From: Paenibacillus sp. J2TS4
Lineage (GTDB): Bacteria; Bacillota; Bacilli; Paenibacillales; NBRC-103111
Assembly (NCBI RefSeq): GCF_018403245.1
Contig: NZ_BOSH01000001.1
Location: 682,001-746,000, forward strand
Length of the DNA: 64,000 bases
Direction: 5' to 3'
The position numbers were made by a program, and so were the translations under genes. The first letter of the stretch is position 1. Each line of letters opens with the position of its first letter. The notes beneath the pieces are model-generated. The model saw nothing but the letters and a program-made list of their open reading frames with translations. It had not been told where the DNA came from and made no database searches. Shown here piece by piece: positions 53,147 to 62,869 of the stretch.

Positions 53147-55771
53147 ATGAAAGCTAGTGTAATTCGCCAAAAATGGCTTGACTTCTTTGCGGAGAAAGGA
53201 CATAAGATTGAACCGAGCTCCCCGCTCGTCCCTCATAACGACCCGTCCTTGCTCTGGATTAATGCCGGGATGGCTCCGCTCAAGCCTTATTTCGACGGTC
53301 GTGTGAAGCCGGATAATCCGCGTATCGCCAATGCGCAAAAATGTATTCGCACGAACGACATTGAGAATGTGGGCAAGACCCGCAGACACCATACGTTCTT
53401 TGAAATGCTCGGCAACTTTTCGATTGGCGACTATTTCAAAGAAGAAACGATTACATGGGCGTGGGAGTTTCTTACCGACCCTAAGTGGATCGGCTTTGAT
53501 CCGGAGCGTCTGTCGGTGACGGTCTATCCGGAGGACCAGGAAGCTTTCGATCTGTGGCACAATAAGATTGGGCTGCCCGCGGAGAGGATTTATAAGGTAG
53601 AGGACAATTTTTGGGATATCGGGGAAGGCCCCTGCGGTCCATGCACAGAAATTTTCTACGATCGGGGGGAGGCGTACGGAGATCTGAACGATCCGGAATG
53701 CTGGCCTGGCGGAGAGAACGAACGGTTTCTGGAAGTATGGAACCTTGTGTTCTCCCAATTTAATCATAACAAAGACGGAAGTTATACTCCTCTGCCGAAT
53801 AAAAATATCGATACCGGCGCCGGGTTGGAGCGATTCGCCTCTATTTTGCAGGAGGTCGACTCCAATTTCGATACGGACCTGTTCGTTCCTATCATTGAGA
53901 AGACCTGTGAGATCACCGGGGCTCGCTATAAAGAGAAGGAAGACATGGATGTAGCTTTGAAAGTGATCGCGGATCATATCCGGACAGTCGTCTTTGCTGT
54001 CGGTGACGGAGTTCTCCCCTCCAATGAAGGACGGGGTTACGTAATTCGCAGGCTGCTTCGCCGCGCGGTCCGTTACGGTAAAATGCTCGGCATGAACGAG
54101 CCGTTCTTGTATCGTCTTGTACCGACCGTAGGCGAGGTCATGGGTGTGTACTACAAAGAAGTGGCTGACAAGGCTGAATTTATCATCAAAGTCATCCGTA
54201 CCGAAGAGGAACGGTTCCATGAGACTTTGTCCGACGGTCTGGCTATTCTGGCAGGGTTCGCGGATCAAGCGAAGGAGGATGGAACGGGCGTCATTCAAGG
54301 GACGGACGCGTTCAAATTGTATGATACCTATGGATTCCCCCTTGATTTGACCGAGGACTTTGCCCAGGAGCATGGATTGACCATTGACCGGGAAGGCTTC
54401 GAACAGGCGATGGAAGCCCAGCGGGAACGGGCTAGAGCAGCTAGACAGGATACCGAAAGCATGAACATTCAGGGCGGTCCGCTGGCTGATTTTACGGATA
54501 AAAGCGAGTTTGTTGGTTATAATGAATTGGTAACTACTGCTAAGGTGATGGCCATCGTGAGCCAAGGACAAATGGCAGATTTCGTTAGCGAAGGAGAGGT
54601 ATGCCAGGTCATTCTGGACCGGACACCGTTCTATGCGGAATCGGGAGGCCAGGTTAGCGACACGGGCATGCTGAACGGCGCTCAAGGAAGGGCAACGGTT
54701 GAGGACGTAGGCAAAAGCCCGAATGGGCAGCACGTCATGACCATTAGGATGGAGCAAGGATCTTTACGCCTAGGGGAGACGGTCGAGGCAGTCGTGGACC
54801 GGATCAAACGGGACGACATTATCAAGAACCATACGGCTACGCATCTGCTTCACCACGCCTTGAAGGATGTACTGGGCGAGCATGTGAATCAGGCCGGATC
54901 GCTGGTTGCTCCGGATAGACTTCGCTTCGACTTTTCCCACTTCGGCGGGATCAGTCCCGAAGAGCTTCAAGATATAGAGACTCGTGTCAACCGCCAAATT
55001 TGGAACCGGACGAGCCTGGACATATCGCTGAAGCCGATCGCTGAAGCCAAGGCGATGGGGGCGATGGCGTTGTTTGGGGAAAAGTACGGCGATATTGTGC
55101 GAGTGGTGCGAATTGGAGATTACAGCATCGAGTTATGTGGAGGCTGTCATGTGGAAAGCACCGCCGAAATCGGTTTGTTCAAAATTGTGAGCGAGAGCGG
55201 GATCGGCTCCGGAGTCCGCCGGATTGAGGCGGTAACCGGAAGATATGCCTATGAATATTTCGATCAGCAGCTGGATTTGCTCAGACAATCCGCCACTCTG
55301 CTTAAAGCAGGAATCCATGATGTACCCAAGCGGATTGATACGATGATGAATCAGGTCCGTGAATTGAACCGGGAGCTGGAATCTCTTCGCGGCAAGCTGA
55401 GTCATCTGGAGGCAGGCAGCTTGACTGACCGTCTGCAGCAGGTGGACGGGGTGCCTGTCTTGGCTTCCAAGGTCGATGCGGGAGATATGGACTCTCTGCG
55501 TACGATCGTCGATGAATTGAAGGCAAAGCTGGAATCCGGAATTATAGTGCTGGGTGCCGCCATGGACGGTAAGGTTAACCTTGTCGCCGCCGTTACGGCC
55601 GATTTGGTAGGCCAAGGCTTCCACGCTGGCAAGATCGTGAAGGAAGCGGCCGCTATATGTGGCGGAGGCGGCGGAGGCCGGCCTGACATGGCTCAGGCTG
55701 GAGGCAAGGACCCCTCCAAGCTGGATGAGGCGATCGGGCAAATTCCGGAGCTGATCAAACGGATGAAATGA
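53147..55771 (+). CDS. alaS: Alanyl-tRNA synthetase
   Basis: An 874-residue class II synthetase with the aminoacylation core ([38 protein letters not shown]), the editing-domain zinc site HTATHLLHH (HxxxH) and CGGCH, and a C-terminal DHHA1-like domain ending in [16 protein letters not shown]. All are complete. The ATG at 53147 follows GGAGGAAGG. It leads an operon-like run with ireB, ruvX and the DUF1292 genes. Confidence 0.97.
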   Translation: MKASVIRQKWLDFFAEKGHKIEPSSPLVPHNDPSLLWINAGMAPLKPYFDGRVKPDNPRIANAQKCIRTNDIENVGKTRRHHTFFEMLGNFSIGDYFKEETITWAWEFLTDPKWIGFDPERLSVTVYPEDQEAFDLWHNKIGLPAERIYKVEDNFWDIGEGPCGPCTEIFYDRGEAYGDLNDPECWPGGENERFLEVWNLVFSQFNHNKDGSYTPLPNKNIDTGAGLERFASILQEVDSNFDTDLFVPIIEKTCEITGARYKEKEDMDVALKVIADHIRTVVFAVGDGVLPSNEGRGYVIRRLLRRAVRYGKMLGMNEPFLYRLVPTVGEVMGVYYKEVADKAEFIIKVIRTEEERFHETLSDGLAILAGFADQAKEDGTGVIQGTDAFKLYDTYGFPLDLTEDFAQEHGLTIDREGFEQAMEAQRERARAARQDTESMNIQGGPLADFTDKSEFVGYNELVTTAKVMAIVSQGQMADFVSEGEVCQVILDRTPFYAESGGQVSDTGMLNGAQGRATVEDVGKSPNGQHVMTIRMEQGSLRLGETVEAVVDRIKRDDIIKNHTATHLLHHALKDVLGEHVNQAGSLVAPDRLRFDFSHFGGISPEELQDIETRVNRQIWNRTSLDISLKPIAEAKAMGAMALFGEKYGDIVRVVRIGDYSIELCGGCHVESTAEIGLFKIVSESGIGSGVRRIEAVTGRYAYEYFDQQLDLLRQSATLLKAGIHDVPKRIDTMMNQVRELNRELESLRGKLSHLEAGSLTDRLQQVDGVPVLASKVDAGDMDSLRTIVDELKAKLESGIIVLGAAMDGKVNLVAAVTADLVGQGFHAGKIVKEAAAICGGGGGGRPDMAQAGGKDPSKLDEAIGQIPELIKRMK

Positions 55772-55925
55772 AGATAACCGCGATTCGGTTATCGCACAGA
55801 CTGGAAAAGAGCTCCGCAAGAGAAAATTTGTCCATAAAAGAGGAATTATTGTCGATGGCAGAGAATATATCAGCATAGATAAATCTTGTGGATTAAATGG
55901 CAAGGTTGGCATAGGCTATGAAGTA

Positions 55926-55949
55926 AGTTTTGCCCGATCAGGCAAAACT
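55926..55949 (+). other. Perfect hairpin before the ireB ribosome site
   Basis: AGTTTTGCC (55926-55934) pairs with GGCAAAACT (55941-55949), with a six-base loop. It ends three bases before the AGGAGGTG site, and could affect ireB translation or protect a processed end (inference). Confidence 0.5.
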
Positions 55950-55965
55950 CTCAGGAGGTGCGGTA

Positions 55966-56232
55966 ATGAATTCCATGGATAAAACAATGAAATTTAATGT
56001 GAAAGCCGAAGGGATAGAGGCATCACCGGAGGAAGTTATGATTGCCGTTTACGACGCCCTGCAGGAAAAGGGCTACAATCCGATCAATCAGATTGTAGGC
56101 TACCTGTTATCCGGGGATCCCGCTTACATTCCGAGACACAACAATGCCAGGAGCTTGATCCGCAAGAGGGAGCGGGATGAACTGATTGAGGAATTGGTTC
56201 GTTACTATTTGCAGGGCAAACAGCGTAAATAA
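55966..56232 (+). CDS. ireB: IreB-family regulatory phosphoprotein
   Basis: An 88-residue protein (DUF965, YrzL). In Enterococcus IreB is phosphorylated by the kinase IreK and restrains cephalosporin resistance. The conserved core [27 protein letters not shown] and [11 protein letters not shown] is intact. The N-terminal DKTMKFN carries the Thr region that is phosphorylated in the family. The ATG at 55966 follows AGGAGGTG. The order alaS-ireB-ruvX is that of Bacilli. Confidence 0.93.
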   Translation: MNSMDKTMKFNVKAEGIEASPEEVMIAVYDALQEKGYNPINQIVGYLLSGDPAYIPRHNNARSLIRKRERDELIEELVRYYLQGKQRK

Positions 56233-56277
56233 ATGGTAACGCAAACGGCTTGTTGACAAACCTATGGAGATTGACGC

Positions 56278-56694
56278 ATGAAAATAATGGGGTTAGACTA
56301 CGGAGATAAGACAATAGGCGTCGCTGTAAGCGATGAATTCGGCTGGACCGCCCAGGGCTTGGAGGTCATTCGCCGAACGAGCAAGGCCGCCGATTTGGCA
56401 AGGCTACAAAACATTATTCAGGAGCATGGGGTAGAAGAGATTGTAGTCGGACTTCCGAAAAATATGAACAACACGATCGGTCCGCGCGGGGAATTAAGTA
56501 TGGAATTTGCCGAAGCATTGCAAACTAAAGTCAAGCTCCCCGTACACCTTTGGGATGAAAGATTGACGACCGTATCCGCGGAAAGAACATTGTTGGAGGC
56601 GGATGTCAGTCGAAAAAAGCGGAGGCAAGTCATCGACAAGATAGCCGCTGCTTTTATACTGCAAGGCTTTTTAGATTCTAATAAAAGAAGGTGA
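56278..56694 (+). CDS. ruvX: Holliday junction resolvase-like protein RuvX/YqgF
   Basis: A 138-residue RNase H-like nuclease of the YqgF family, implicated in 16S rRNA 5' end processing and Holliday junction cleavage. The first catalytic Asp is in [16 protein letters not shown] (D7), with VVGLPKNMN and WDERLTT following and a last acidic helix [12 protein letters not shown]. The start is ATG at 56278 (GGAGATTGACGC). Confidence 0.94.
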   Translation: MKIMGLDYGDKTIGVAVSDEFGWTAQGLEVIRRTSKAADLARLQNIIQEHGVEEIVVGLPKNMNNTIGPRGELSMEFAEALQTKVKLPVHLWDERLTTVSAERTLLEADVSRKKRRQVIDKIAAAFILQGFLDSNKRR

Positions 56695-56703
56695 GGTTGT
56701 ACA

Positions 56704-57024
56704 ATGGCGAACGATGAGATGCATTTGGACGAACCGGAAATTATTTATATTCCCGATGAAGAAGGAAACGAAGAAGAATTTGAAGTAATCATGAAGTTTG
56801 AGGTTGACGGCTCGGACAAAAAGTATATGATGGTCGTTCCCGTGGAAGCCGATGACGACGAGACCGATGAAGTGTATGCATTCCGCTATGAGGAAGAAGG
56901 AGACGATCTTAAGCTGTACACGATCGACGACGAAGAGGAATGGAATATTGTGGAGGAAACCTTCAACACGCTGATGGATGAGTTGGAGGAAGAGGAAGAA
57001 GACGAAGAGGCTGAGGGAAAATAA
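56704..57024 (+). CDS. DUF1292 protein (YrzB-like), first copy
   Basis: A 106-residue, very acidic protein of the DUF1292 family. It has the pattern IPDEEGNEEEFEVIMKFEVD, then YMMVVPVE and VYAFRYEEE, ending in a poly-Glu tail. The function is unknown; the family sits beside ruvX and mltG in Bacilli. It starts 10 bases after ruvX and has the next copy abutting its stop codon. Confidence 0.88.
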   Translation: MANDEMHLDEPEIIYIPDEEGNEEEFEVIMKFEVDGSDKKYMMVVPVEADDDETDEVYAFRYEEEGDDLKLYTIDDEEEWNIVEETFNTLMDELEEEEEDEEAEGK

Positions 57025-57327
57025 ATGGATGGCTATCAACTAAAGGACGCCAAGCCGATTGACGTATTGAAGCAAGCCTTCGGAGAAGAAATCATTCTGG
57101 ATGATGAAGAAAGCTCACGCACTTATGTGCTGCTGACCGAATTTTCAATTGGGCAGCATGAATATGCGGTGCTGGTGCCGGCTGAATCCGGCAAAGATGA
57201 GGAAGCCTCCGTCTTTCGGATTACTCGGAACCCGGCGGGCGATCCAGAATTGGAAACGATCGACGACGATGACGAGTGGGAAATGGTATCTGAAATTTAT
57301 GATGAAATGGTAGCCGATTTCGATTGA
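57025..57327 (+). CDS. DUF1292 protein, second copy
   Basis: A 100-residue paralogue of the previous protein. It keeps the strand pattern (YVLLTEFSIGQHEYAVLVPAE, VFRITRNPAGDPELETIDDDDEWEMV), which aligns with VYAFRYEEEGDDLKLYTIDDEEEWNIV in copy one, but has a longer N-terminus and no poly-Glu tail. Its ATG follows the previous TAA with no gap. B. subtilis has one yrzB here. Confidence 0.82.
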   Translation: MDGYQLKDAKPIDVLKQAFGEEIILDDEESSRTYVLLTEFSIGQHEYAVLVPAESGKDEEASVFRITRNPAGDPELETIDDDDEWEMVSEIYDEMVADFD

Positions 57328-57368
57328 TGGATAGTAGAACATTTTTAAAGAATGTGCTAGGATAAAAA

Positions 57369-57393
57369 GGGCGGCGAAAGCCGCTCTTTTTCG
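57369..57393 (+). terminator. Terminator after the DUF1292 pair
   Basis: GGGCGGC-GAAA-GCCGCTC hairpin, then TTTTT. Confidence 0.88.
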
Positions 57394-57423
57394 ACATTAT
57401 ATTTATAAATTCCGGGGCTCCCC

Positions 57424-57582
57424 GCAAAGTATTGTATAAACCTCTTTCGAAGTAAAGTCTGGAAGATCGACCGCAATTAGGGGGAGGTTTAGACGCCGAC
57501 CCTGTTAGGGTGCGGAAGGAATAAGCTTCGAAGGTCATACGTCACTTTGTGGGGGATATCATGCAGTGACATATTTTGCGCA
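57424..57582 (+). ncRNA. Possible structured RNA before mltG
   Basis: Several nested complementary arms: GCAAAGTAT (57424-57432) with ATATTTTGC (57571-57579), CTTTCGAAG (57444-57452) with CTTCGAAGG (57526-57534), AAACCTC with GAGGTTT, ACCCTG/TAGGGT, and GTCACT with AGTGAC. No known riboswitch core was recognised. It lies between a strong terminator and mltG. Confidence 0.35.
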
Positions 57583-57634
57583 AGTTCATCCGTGAATCAA
57601 TGGGTGTGAACGTAAAGCGTTTGGGAGGGCTCGA

Positions 57635-57649
57635 GTGACGATTCGATGA
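57635..57649 (+). other. Four-codon upstream frame coupled to mltG
   Basis: GTG ACG ATT CGA TGA begins 5 bases after the only strong ribosome site (GGGAGGG, 57623-57629). Its TGA overlaps the mltG ATG (ATGA). The mltG start itself is 16 bases from that site, so translation may be coupled. Confidence 0.4.
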
Positions 57650-58728
57650 AGAACGGTCATAATAATCATTCGCCAAATAGGAAAAAAAGAACAGGTATCG
57701 GGGTATTCTTTTCGCTGCTGCTGCTGCTGGTCGCTTTGGGGACGGTGTCCGGCTATATTATTTATGGAATGAAGCCGACTCCGTATTCGGATCAGATGGT
57801 TCGGCTGACGATCGCTCCGGGGACGGGATCTAAGCAGATTGCCGATATTTTGCATAGGGAAGGAATTATTCGCAATCCCTGGGTGTTTACAGGTTATTTG
57901 CGGTTTAAGCAAGAGGGGACCCGATTTCAGGCCGGTGAATATGAAATGAATCCCGGCATGAGCTTCGATGACATTATTTACAAGCTGAACCGGGGGGACA
58001 TTGTTAAGGAAGAAATGATGAGGTTCACGATCCCGGAAGGATTCACGATCCGGCAAATCGCAGATAAGCTGAGCGAGCAGAATGGTGTGGATGCCGAGAG
58101 GTTTATCGAGCTTGCTCAAAATCCTTCAATGGTAGACTCCCCTTGGCTCGATTCGCTGCCTGTGGAGGATCCGAATCTGAAATACAAGCTGGAAGGCTAT
58201 TTGTTTCCGGAAACGTATGAATTGAACAAAGACAGCTCGCCGGAAGAGATCATTAGCCGGATGTTGGCTGAATGGGATCGCAAGCTGGTGAAGCTGCCGG
58301 AAGGCTGGCAGAGCACGATGGAGGAGCGTGGATTGACTTTCCATCAACTTCTCACTTTAGCTTCGCTAATCGAAAGGGAAGTGACGGTGGAGGATGAGCG
58401 TCCGTTGGTGGCCGGGGTTATTTATAATCGAATAGAGCAGGGCATGAAGCTGCAGATTGATGCGACGGTACAATATTCGCTGGATGCTCCTAAAGAACGC
58501 TTGTACAACAAGGATTTGCTGGTGGATAGCCCTTATAATACGTACGCTAACGCTGGAATGCCCCCCGGGCCCATTGCCAGCCCGAGTCTGTCTTCGATAG
58601 AAGCCGCGCTCTATCCGGAGCAATCCAACTATTTATTCTACGTAACCAAAAAAGACGGTTCCCAACGACATCTGTTTGCGGAAACCTACGCTCAGCATCA
58701 GAAAAATATAAAAGAAAGCGAAAGTTAA
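57646..58728 (+). CDS. mltG: Endolytic murein transglycosylase MltG
   Basis: A 360-residue membrane-anchored lytic transglycosylase that cuts nascent glycan strands and sets their length. A cytoplasmic basic N-terminus precedes TM 17-41, then a LysM-like domain (PGTGSKQIADILHREGII), then the YceG catalytic region. The catalytic Glu is E243 in LASLIEREV. DATVQYSLD and YNTYANAGMPPGPI are further signatures. It holds the yrrL position of B. subtilis, downstream of the DUF1292 genes. Confidence 0.94.
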   Translation: MKNGHNNHSPNRKKRTGIGVFFSLLLLLVALGTVSGYIIYGMKPTPYSDQMVRLTIAPGTGSKQIADILHREGIIRNPWVFTGYLRFKQEGTRFQAGEYEMNPGMSFDDIIYKLNRGDIVKEEMMRFTIPEGFTIRQIADKLSEQNGVDAERFIELAQNPSMVDSPWLDSLPVEDPNLKYKLEGYLFPETYELNKDSSPEEIISRMLAEWDRKLVKLPEGWQSTMEERGLTFHQLLTLASLIEREVTVEDERPLVAGVIYNRIEQGMKLQIDATVQYSLDAPKERLYNKDLLVDSPYNTYANAGMPPGPIASPSLSSIEAALYPEQSNYLFYVTKKDGSQRHLFAETYAQHQKNIKESES

Positions 58729-58793
58729 CAGCGATGGCAAAAGCGATTTTTAACCTTTGCTGCACGGGTTGCCGTTGAATAAGATTTATATTC

Positions 58794-58824
58794 GGGAGGA
58801 GCTGATTTCAGCGTCCTCCCTTTT
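58794..58824 (+). terminator. mltG terminator
   Basis: GGGAGGA-GCTGATTTCAGC-GTCCTCCC, then TTTTCTC. Confidence 0.85.
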
Positions 58825-58847
58825 CTCAGTTTAGGAGGAGCGCAGCG

Positions 58848-58895
58848 ATGAGAACAACGTATCGATATGTGTTCGGAAACGGGGGTTATTTCTAA
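58848..58895 (+). other. Fifteen-codon frame with strong ribosome site
   Basis: ATG at 58848 follows TAGGAGGAG at 8 bases and encodes MRTTYRYVFGNGGYF before a TAA. It may be a leader peptide or the start of a lost gene. A GGGGGTT/AACCCC inverted repeat spans its end. The rest of the gap to 59061 is AT-rich and shows nothing else. Confidence 0.3.
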
Positions 58896-59061
58896 ATTCT
58901 CTCTCGAAGCAACCCCGTGATTCTCGTCTTAATCGAAAATAAGCATGAACAGTCCATAAATTTTCAACGTTTTTAACAATTTTTTTGAAAAAAGACTAAA
59001 CAAAATGGGTCGAAATGTCGAGAAAATAGTCATCAAGACTTAAATAGGATGGTGGCTGTCT

Positions 59062-61170
59062 TTGAAACTATCGAAAATATCATTTAAAAAGCTGTTTTCC
59101 CGCAACCAAAGGCCTAGTTCTGAAGGTGGTCGCTCATTTTCGTGGAAAAATTTCAAGCTGAAAAGCCCTGCGAAATCCGTAGGGATGAAGTTGTTTCTTA
59201 TCTTTTTCTTTAGTATTATAGTGCCTGTCATTTTTCTAGGTATATTTTCCTATAATATTTCTAAAGAGATTATCCAGGATAAAGTCTCTTATGCCAGTGA
59301 ACAGACCGTTCATCAGGCTACGGAGAAGCTTGATTTGGTGTTCCAAAATATTATGGATGTAACGACGCAATTATTTGCGGATTCTGAATTTCTAAGAAAT
59401 CTGCAGCTGATCAATTACAATACGGATGAAGATTACTCGACCTATGAATTAATCAACAAAATTCAGCAGCGGTTAAATACATTAATTAATTCCAACAATA
59501 CGATGACCGGACTCTATTTGCTTCCGACTGGAGATGAGCGGTTGTTGGGAAGCGGCTCGCTCAGCACGGTTAGGACCGCAGAAATCATTGAGGAAGAGTG
59601 GTTCCAGCAAGCGGTCCAGAACGGAGGGGTCCCCGTATGGCTGCCAACCAAACGAGATGGTTACGTAGGTGGAGATACCGTTTTTGGGATCGCAAGACTT
59701 CTGTCGAAAGATTACGTGATTCTGGCGGAAATTCGCGTGAATGTAATGAACTCCAGCATTGCCAATATCGCGACCTCCGGGGGCGAGGCAGTGATTGTTG
59801 ATCTTCATAACAATTTAGTGAGTGTCGAAGACGCAGAGCTGATCGGAGATCCGTTCGAAATAGATGTTAACGACGACAATTTCGCCTATGCCGAGGCCGT
59901 TTCCAAAAAAGTAACTCTGGACGGCGAAGAGCAGCTGGTCGTCTACAAAAAGATGAGCGCTACCGGCTGGACAGTTGCCACTACTGCGCCTTTAGCGGGA
60001 CTGGTTAAAGATACCGATAAAATCTGGTATACGACTCTGATTACCGTTATTGTTTCCACTGTCATCGCCATTCTGATTGGACTTTACATTGTCCGGATGA
60101 TTGGCAGGCCGCTCGTCCATCTCCGTGATTTGATGAGCCAAGGGGCACAGGGGAATTTGACGGTGCGGATTAAAAATTACGGCTCCGATGAGATTGGCGA
60201 GGTTTCGGCCAGTTTTAACCAAATGATGGAGCAGATCACTCGTCTCGTAAGGCAAACGAATCAATCTGCAGCCGATGTGCTGGAAACGGCGGGTGTTCTT
60301 CTCCATTCCTCACGGCAGACGGCAACCTCTGCCAAGGAAATTGCTATCGCCACAGAAGAGATTGCAAACGGGGCTTCCAGCTTGGCGATGGATGCGGAGA
60401 AAGGGAACAGCCTGACCCAGGAGATTGGAATTCAGATGAAGCAGGTCATCGCCGCCAACGTGGAGATGGGCTCTGCAGCGGCTGAAGTGCATCAAGCAGG
60501 TGAGCAAGGAACGACTTATATGGGCGAGTTGACGACCAAGACGAATTTGACTGAAGAAATGACTCGCTCTATGGTAGAGAAGGTAGATAAACTTAAAGAA
60601 AGCACAAGCTCCATTAGAAAAATATTGGAAGTGCTGCAAAACTTGACGAAGCAGACCAATATTCTATCATTGAATGCGACTATTGAAGCAGCCCGCGCTG
60701 GTGCTGCTGGAAAAGGCTTCATGGTCGTGGCCGACGAAATTCGCAAGCTGGCCGACCAGTCCAAGCAATCGATCGAAGTCGTCGGTGAAATTACGGAAAA
60801 AATTCAAGGCGAGATCGATGAAACCGTATCGGTGCTGTCAGAAGCTTATCCGGTATTCCAGGAGCAAATTGAGTCGGTTAAGGAAGCGGAGCTGATTTTC
60901 CACAGAGTACAAGAGCATATGGGCGGCTTTGTGGAGCAATTGTCTGCGGTGACCCAATCGATCGAGACGCTGGAGGAATCGCAAGTAGTGCTGCATGAGG
61001 CGATGACGAACGTGAGCGCGGTCTCTGAAGAATCTTCGGCCACGTCGGAGGAAGTAGCTTCGCTAAGCAACGAACAGCTTAACGTTAGCGATGAGCTCGT
61101 TAAATTGTCAGAAAAACTAGAAGCCCTCTCCAACTCATTGAAAGATTCTCTCTCAAAGTTTACAATATAG
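59062..61170 (+). CDS. Methyl-accepting chemotaxis protein
   Basis: A 702-residue chemoreceptor. It has an unusually long, basic cytoplasmic N-terminus (about 45 residues), TM1 near 45-68, an extracellular double-Cache-like sensor (about 70-315), TM2 near 318-340, HAMP (about 341-395) and a signalling domain with the hairpin tip [43 protein letters not shown] near 535. It should feed CheA/CheW. The start is TTG at 59062 behind GGATGGTGG. The ligand is unknown. Confidence 0.93.
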   Translation: MKLSKISFKKLFSRNQRPSSEGGRSFSWKNFKLKSPAKSVGMKLFLIFFFSIIVPVIFLGIFSYNISKEIIQDKVSYASEQTVHQATEKLDLVFQNIMDVTTQLFADSEFLRNLQLINYNTDEDYSTYELINKIQQRLNTLINSNNTMTGLYLLPTGDERLLGSGSLSTVRTAEIIEEEWFQQAVQNGGVPVWLPTKRDGYVGGDTVFGIARLLSKDYVILAEIRVNVMNSSIANIATSGGEAVIVDLHNNLVSVEDAELIGDPFEIDVNDDNFAYAEAVSKKVTLDGEEQLVVYKKMSATGWTVATTAPLAGLVKDTDKIWYTTLITVIVSTVIAILIGLYIVRMIGRPLVHLRDLMSQGAQGNLTVRIKNYGSDEIGEVSASFNQMMEQITRLVRQTNQSAADVLETAGVLLHSSRQTATSAKEIAIATEEIANGASSLAMDAEKGNSLTQEIGIQMKQVIAANVEMGSAAAEVHQAGEQGTTYMGELTTKTNLTEEMTRSMVEKVDKLKESTSSIRKILEVLQNLTKQTNILSLNATIEAARAGAAGKGFMVVADEIRKLADQSKQSIEVVGEITEKIQGEIDETVSVLSEAYPVFQEQIESVKEAELIFHRVQEHMGGFVEQLSAVTQSIETLEESQVVLHEAMTNVSAVSEESSATSEEVASLSNEQLNVSDELVKLSEKLEALSNSLKDSLSKFTI

Positions 61171-61183
61171 AATAGACGGAAAA

Positions 61184-61219
61184 GTTCCTGTTCCTTAATT
61201 TAAGGGACAGGATTTTTTC
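61184..61219 (+). terminator. Chemoreceptor gene terminator
   Basis: TCCTGT.CCTTA pairs with TAAGGGACAGGA, then TTTTTT. Confidence 0.88.
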
Positions 61220-61285
61220 TAGCGCTTCGAGTATAATCCTATTCATAAGGTACTGTCCTGTGGATGGAACACCGAAGCTAAATTT

Positions 61286-61344
61286 CTATATAAATTGAAC
61301 TAAAGAAAAGATAATGATCCCTTTCTTTAGTGACACTTATATAG
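61286..61344. repeat. Short copy C of the dispersed inverted repeat
   Basis: A 59-bp near-palindrome: CTATATAAATTGAACTAAAG (plus AAA) at 61286-61308 and its imperfect complement ending CACTTATATAG at 61322-61344. Both ends, and the adjoining GATCATT, match element A at 19066-19263, but the interior is missing. It lies 31 bases before the histidine kinase start. Confidence 0.65.
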
Positions 61345-61375
61345 CGAATGAATTCAAAGGAAGTGTGGGTCACAA

Positions 61376-62182
61376 GTGAAGTATCCCGTTTACAAATGGT
61401 TTACCATTCTGCTGCCTACTTTAATCATTGGAGGATTCGAGTATATTCGTCATGAGTTTTTGCTGGATGTCCTCACGATGGAAGCAGGGAACGTGTACAT
61501 TACCGTCATGACCCTAATTCTGTTCTATCTGTTTGCCACCTGGATGTTTCGTCATATCGAGATGACGAATAAGAGATTGGCAGAGGAGCAGGCCAAGCGG
61601 GCTGTCTATGAAGAAAGGGAGAGGCTGGCTACCGAGCTGCACGACAATATCGCGCAGACGTTGTTTTTTCTTAATGTAAAGCTGCAGAAGAAGCAGCTGG
61701 AAGAGGCTCGGTCGATGATTTCCGGAATTAATAATGACTTACGTCAGGCTATCTTTAATTTGCGCGCCTTGCCGGAGGAGGGAGTCGTCTTTGAAGACCG
61801 GGTAACTAAGTGGCTGGATGAATGGAGTATGGTGACAGGTGTCGAGGTCCAATTAAGAATGGAATTGAACGGACATCGCTTTACTTCGGCTGAAGAGGTT
61901 TTGTTATTTGGAATTATTCAGGAGGCTTTTACGAATATTCGCAAACATGCGAGAGCCAGTCTGGCTGAGGCTCATCTGATCGTTCAGAATGAAGGATGGG
62001 TGCTCAAAATTGTCGACGATGGGGTCGGCACGGTTCCGCAGGAGGAGCAGGATAGAAAGTACGGACTTTCCATGATGAAGCAGCGGGCTGCCCAGTTGGG
62101 CGCCGTATTCCATTTTGGCAATCGCCCGAAGGCGGGGACGGAGCTAACGGTAGCCTGTAAGAAAGGGGGGCCGCTACAATGA
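61376..62182 (+). CDS. Sensor histidine kinase (HisKA_3, NarX/LiaS-like)
   Basis: A 268-residue kinase with two close TM helices (about 8-22 and 40-58) and almost no external loop, so it may sense within the membrane. The phosphoacceptor H89 is in ELHDNIAQ, which also holds the DxxxQ phosphatase motif. The ATPase domain has QEAFTNIRKHARAS and GLSMMKQRAAQLG. The start is GTG at 61376 (AAGGAAG site, rather distant). It overlaps the regulator by four bases. Confidence 0.9.
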   Translation: MKYPVYKWFTILLPTLIIGGFEYIRHEFLLDVLTMEAGNVYITVMTLILFYLFATWMFRHIEMTNKRLAEEQAKRAVYEERERLATELHDNIAQTLFFLNVKLQKKQLEEARSMISGINNDLRQAIFNLRALPEEGVVFEDRVTKWLDEWSMVTGVEVQLRMELNGHRFTSAEEVLLFGIIQEAFTNIRKHARASLAEAHLIVQNEGWVLKIVDDGVGTVPQEEQDRKYGLSMMKQRAAQLGAVFHFGNRPKAGTELTVACKKGGPLQ

Positions 62183-62838
62183 AAAATAAATACCGGGTAT
62201 TAATTGCAGATGATCACCCTTTGGCCAGGCAAGCGGTGCGGACGCTTCTCGAAGATGACGAGGCGTTTGAAATCATCGGGGAAGCAACCAATGGGATCGA
62301 AGCGGTGGAATTGTGCGCGCAGCTTGAGCCCAATGTCGTGCTGATGGATATTCATATGCCGGGAATGAACGGCTTGGAAGCGACTCGCCGAATCAAGGCC
62401 TACGACCCCGCTGTAAAAATCGTTATCCTCAGTGTCTCCGATGCTGTGGCTGATTTATTTAGCGCAATCCAGTTCGGAGCCCAGGGCTATTTGTTAAAAA
62501 ATATGGATCCGGCCGACTGGGTCGACTATCTACATGCCTTGCTGGAAGAGGATACCGAAACCGCCCGCCGAATGGCTGACCGATTATATTATCAATTCAA
62601 AGCGGTCAAGCCATCGGAAGGCCCATTGCCTAGTCTATTAACGCCGCGGGAGAAAGAAATATTGGCCTATATTTCCGAAGGGGTGACGAACAGGCAAATC
62701 GCCGATAAGCTGGTCATCGCCGAGAATACAGTCAAAAATCATGTGAAAAATGTGCTGGAGAAGCTTGGTCTGGACAACCGCGTGCAGCTGGCGGCGTACG
62801 CTGTCAGCCATCGGATTTCACGGCCGGAAGAAGACTAA
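62179..62838 (+). CDS. NarL/FixJ-family response regulator
   Basis: A 219-residue regulator with receiver D11, D12 and phosphoacceptor D57 (VVLMDIHMPGMNG), and a LuxR helix-turn-helix (LTPREKEILAYISEGVTNRQIADKL, ENTVKNHVKNVLEKL). It is the partner of the kinase before it (ATGA overlap, GAAAGGGGGG site). A weak CTGCCC/GGGCAG hairpin follows between it and the convergent glpX. Confidence 0.93.
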   Translation: MKNKYRVLIADDHPLARQAVRTLLEDDEAFEIIGEATNGIEAVELCAQLEPNVVLMDIHMPGMNGLEATRRIKAYDPAVKIVILSVSDAVADLFSAIQFGAQGYLLKNMDPADWVDYLHALLEEDTETARRMADRLYYQFKAVKPSEGPLPSLLTPREKEILAYISEGVTNRQIADKLVIAENTVKNHVKNVLEKLGLDNRVQLAAYAVSHRISRPEED

Positions 62839-62869
62839 CCTGCCCGCCTGTTTCTTAAGAGGGGCAGCT

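Noticed and set aside
55930..55960. Glycine-riboswitch-like string GCAAAACTCTCAGG before ireB
   Set aside because: The tail resembles part of the glycine aptamer, but the GGAGAG and GCCGAAGG parts are missing, and the bases are explained by a simple hairpin plus ribosome site.
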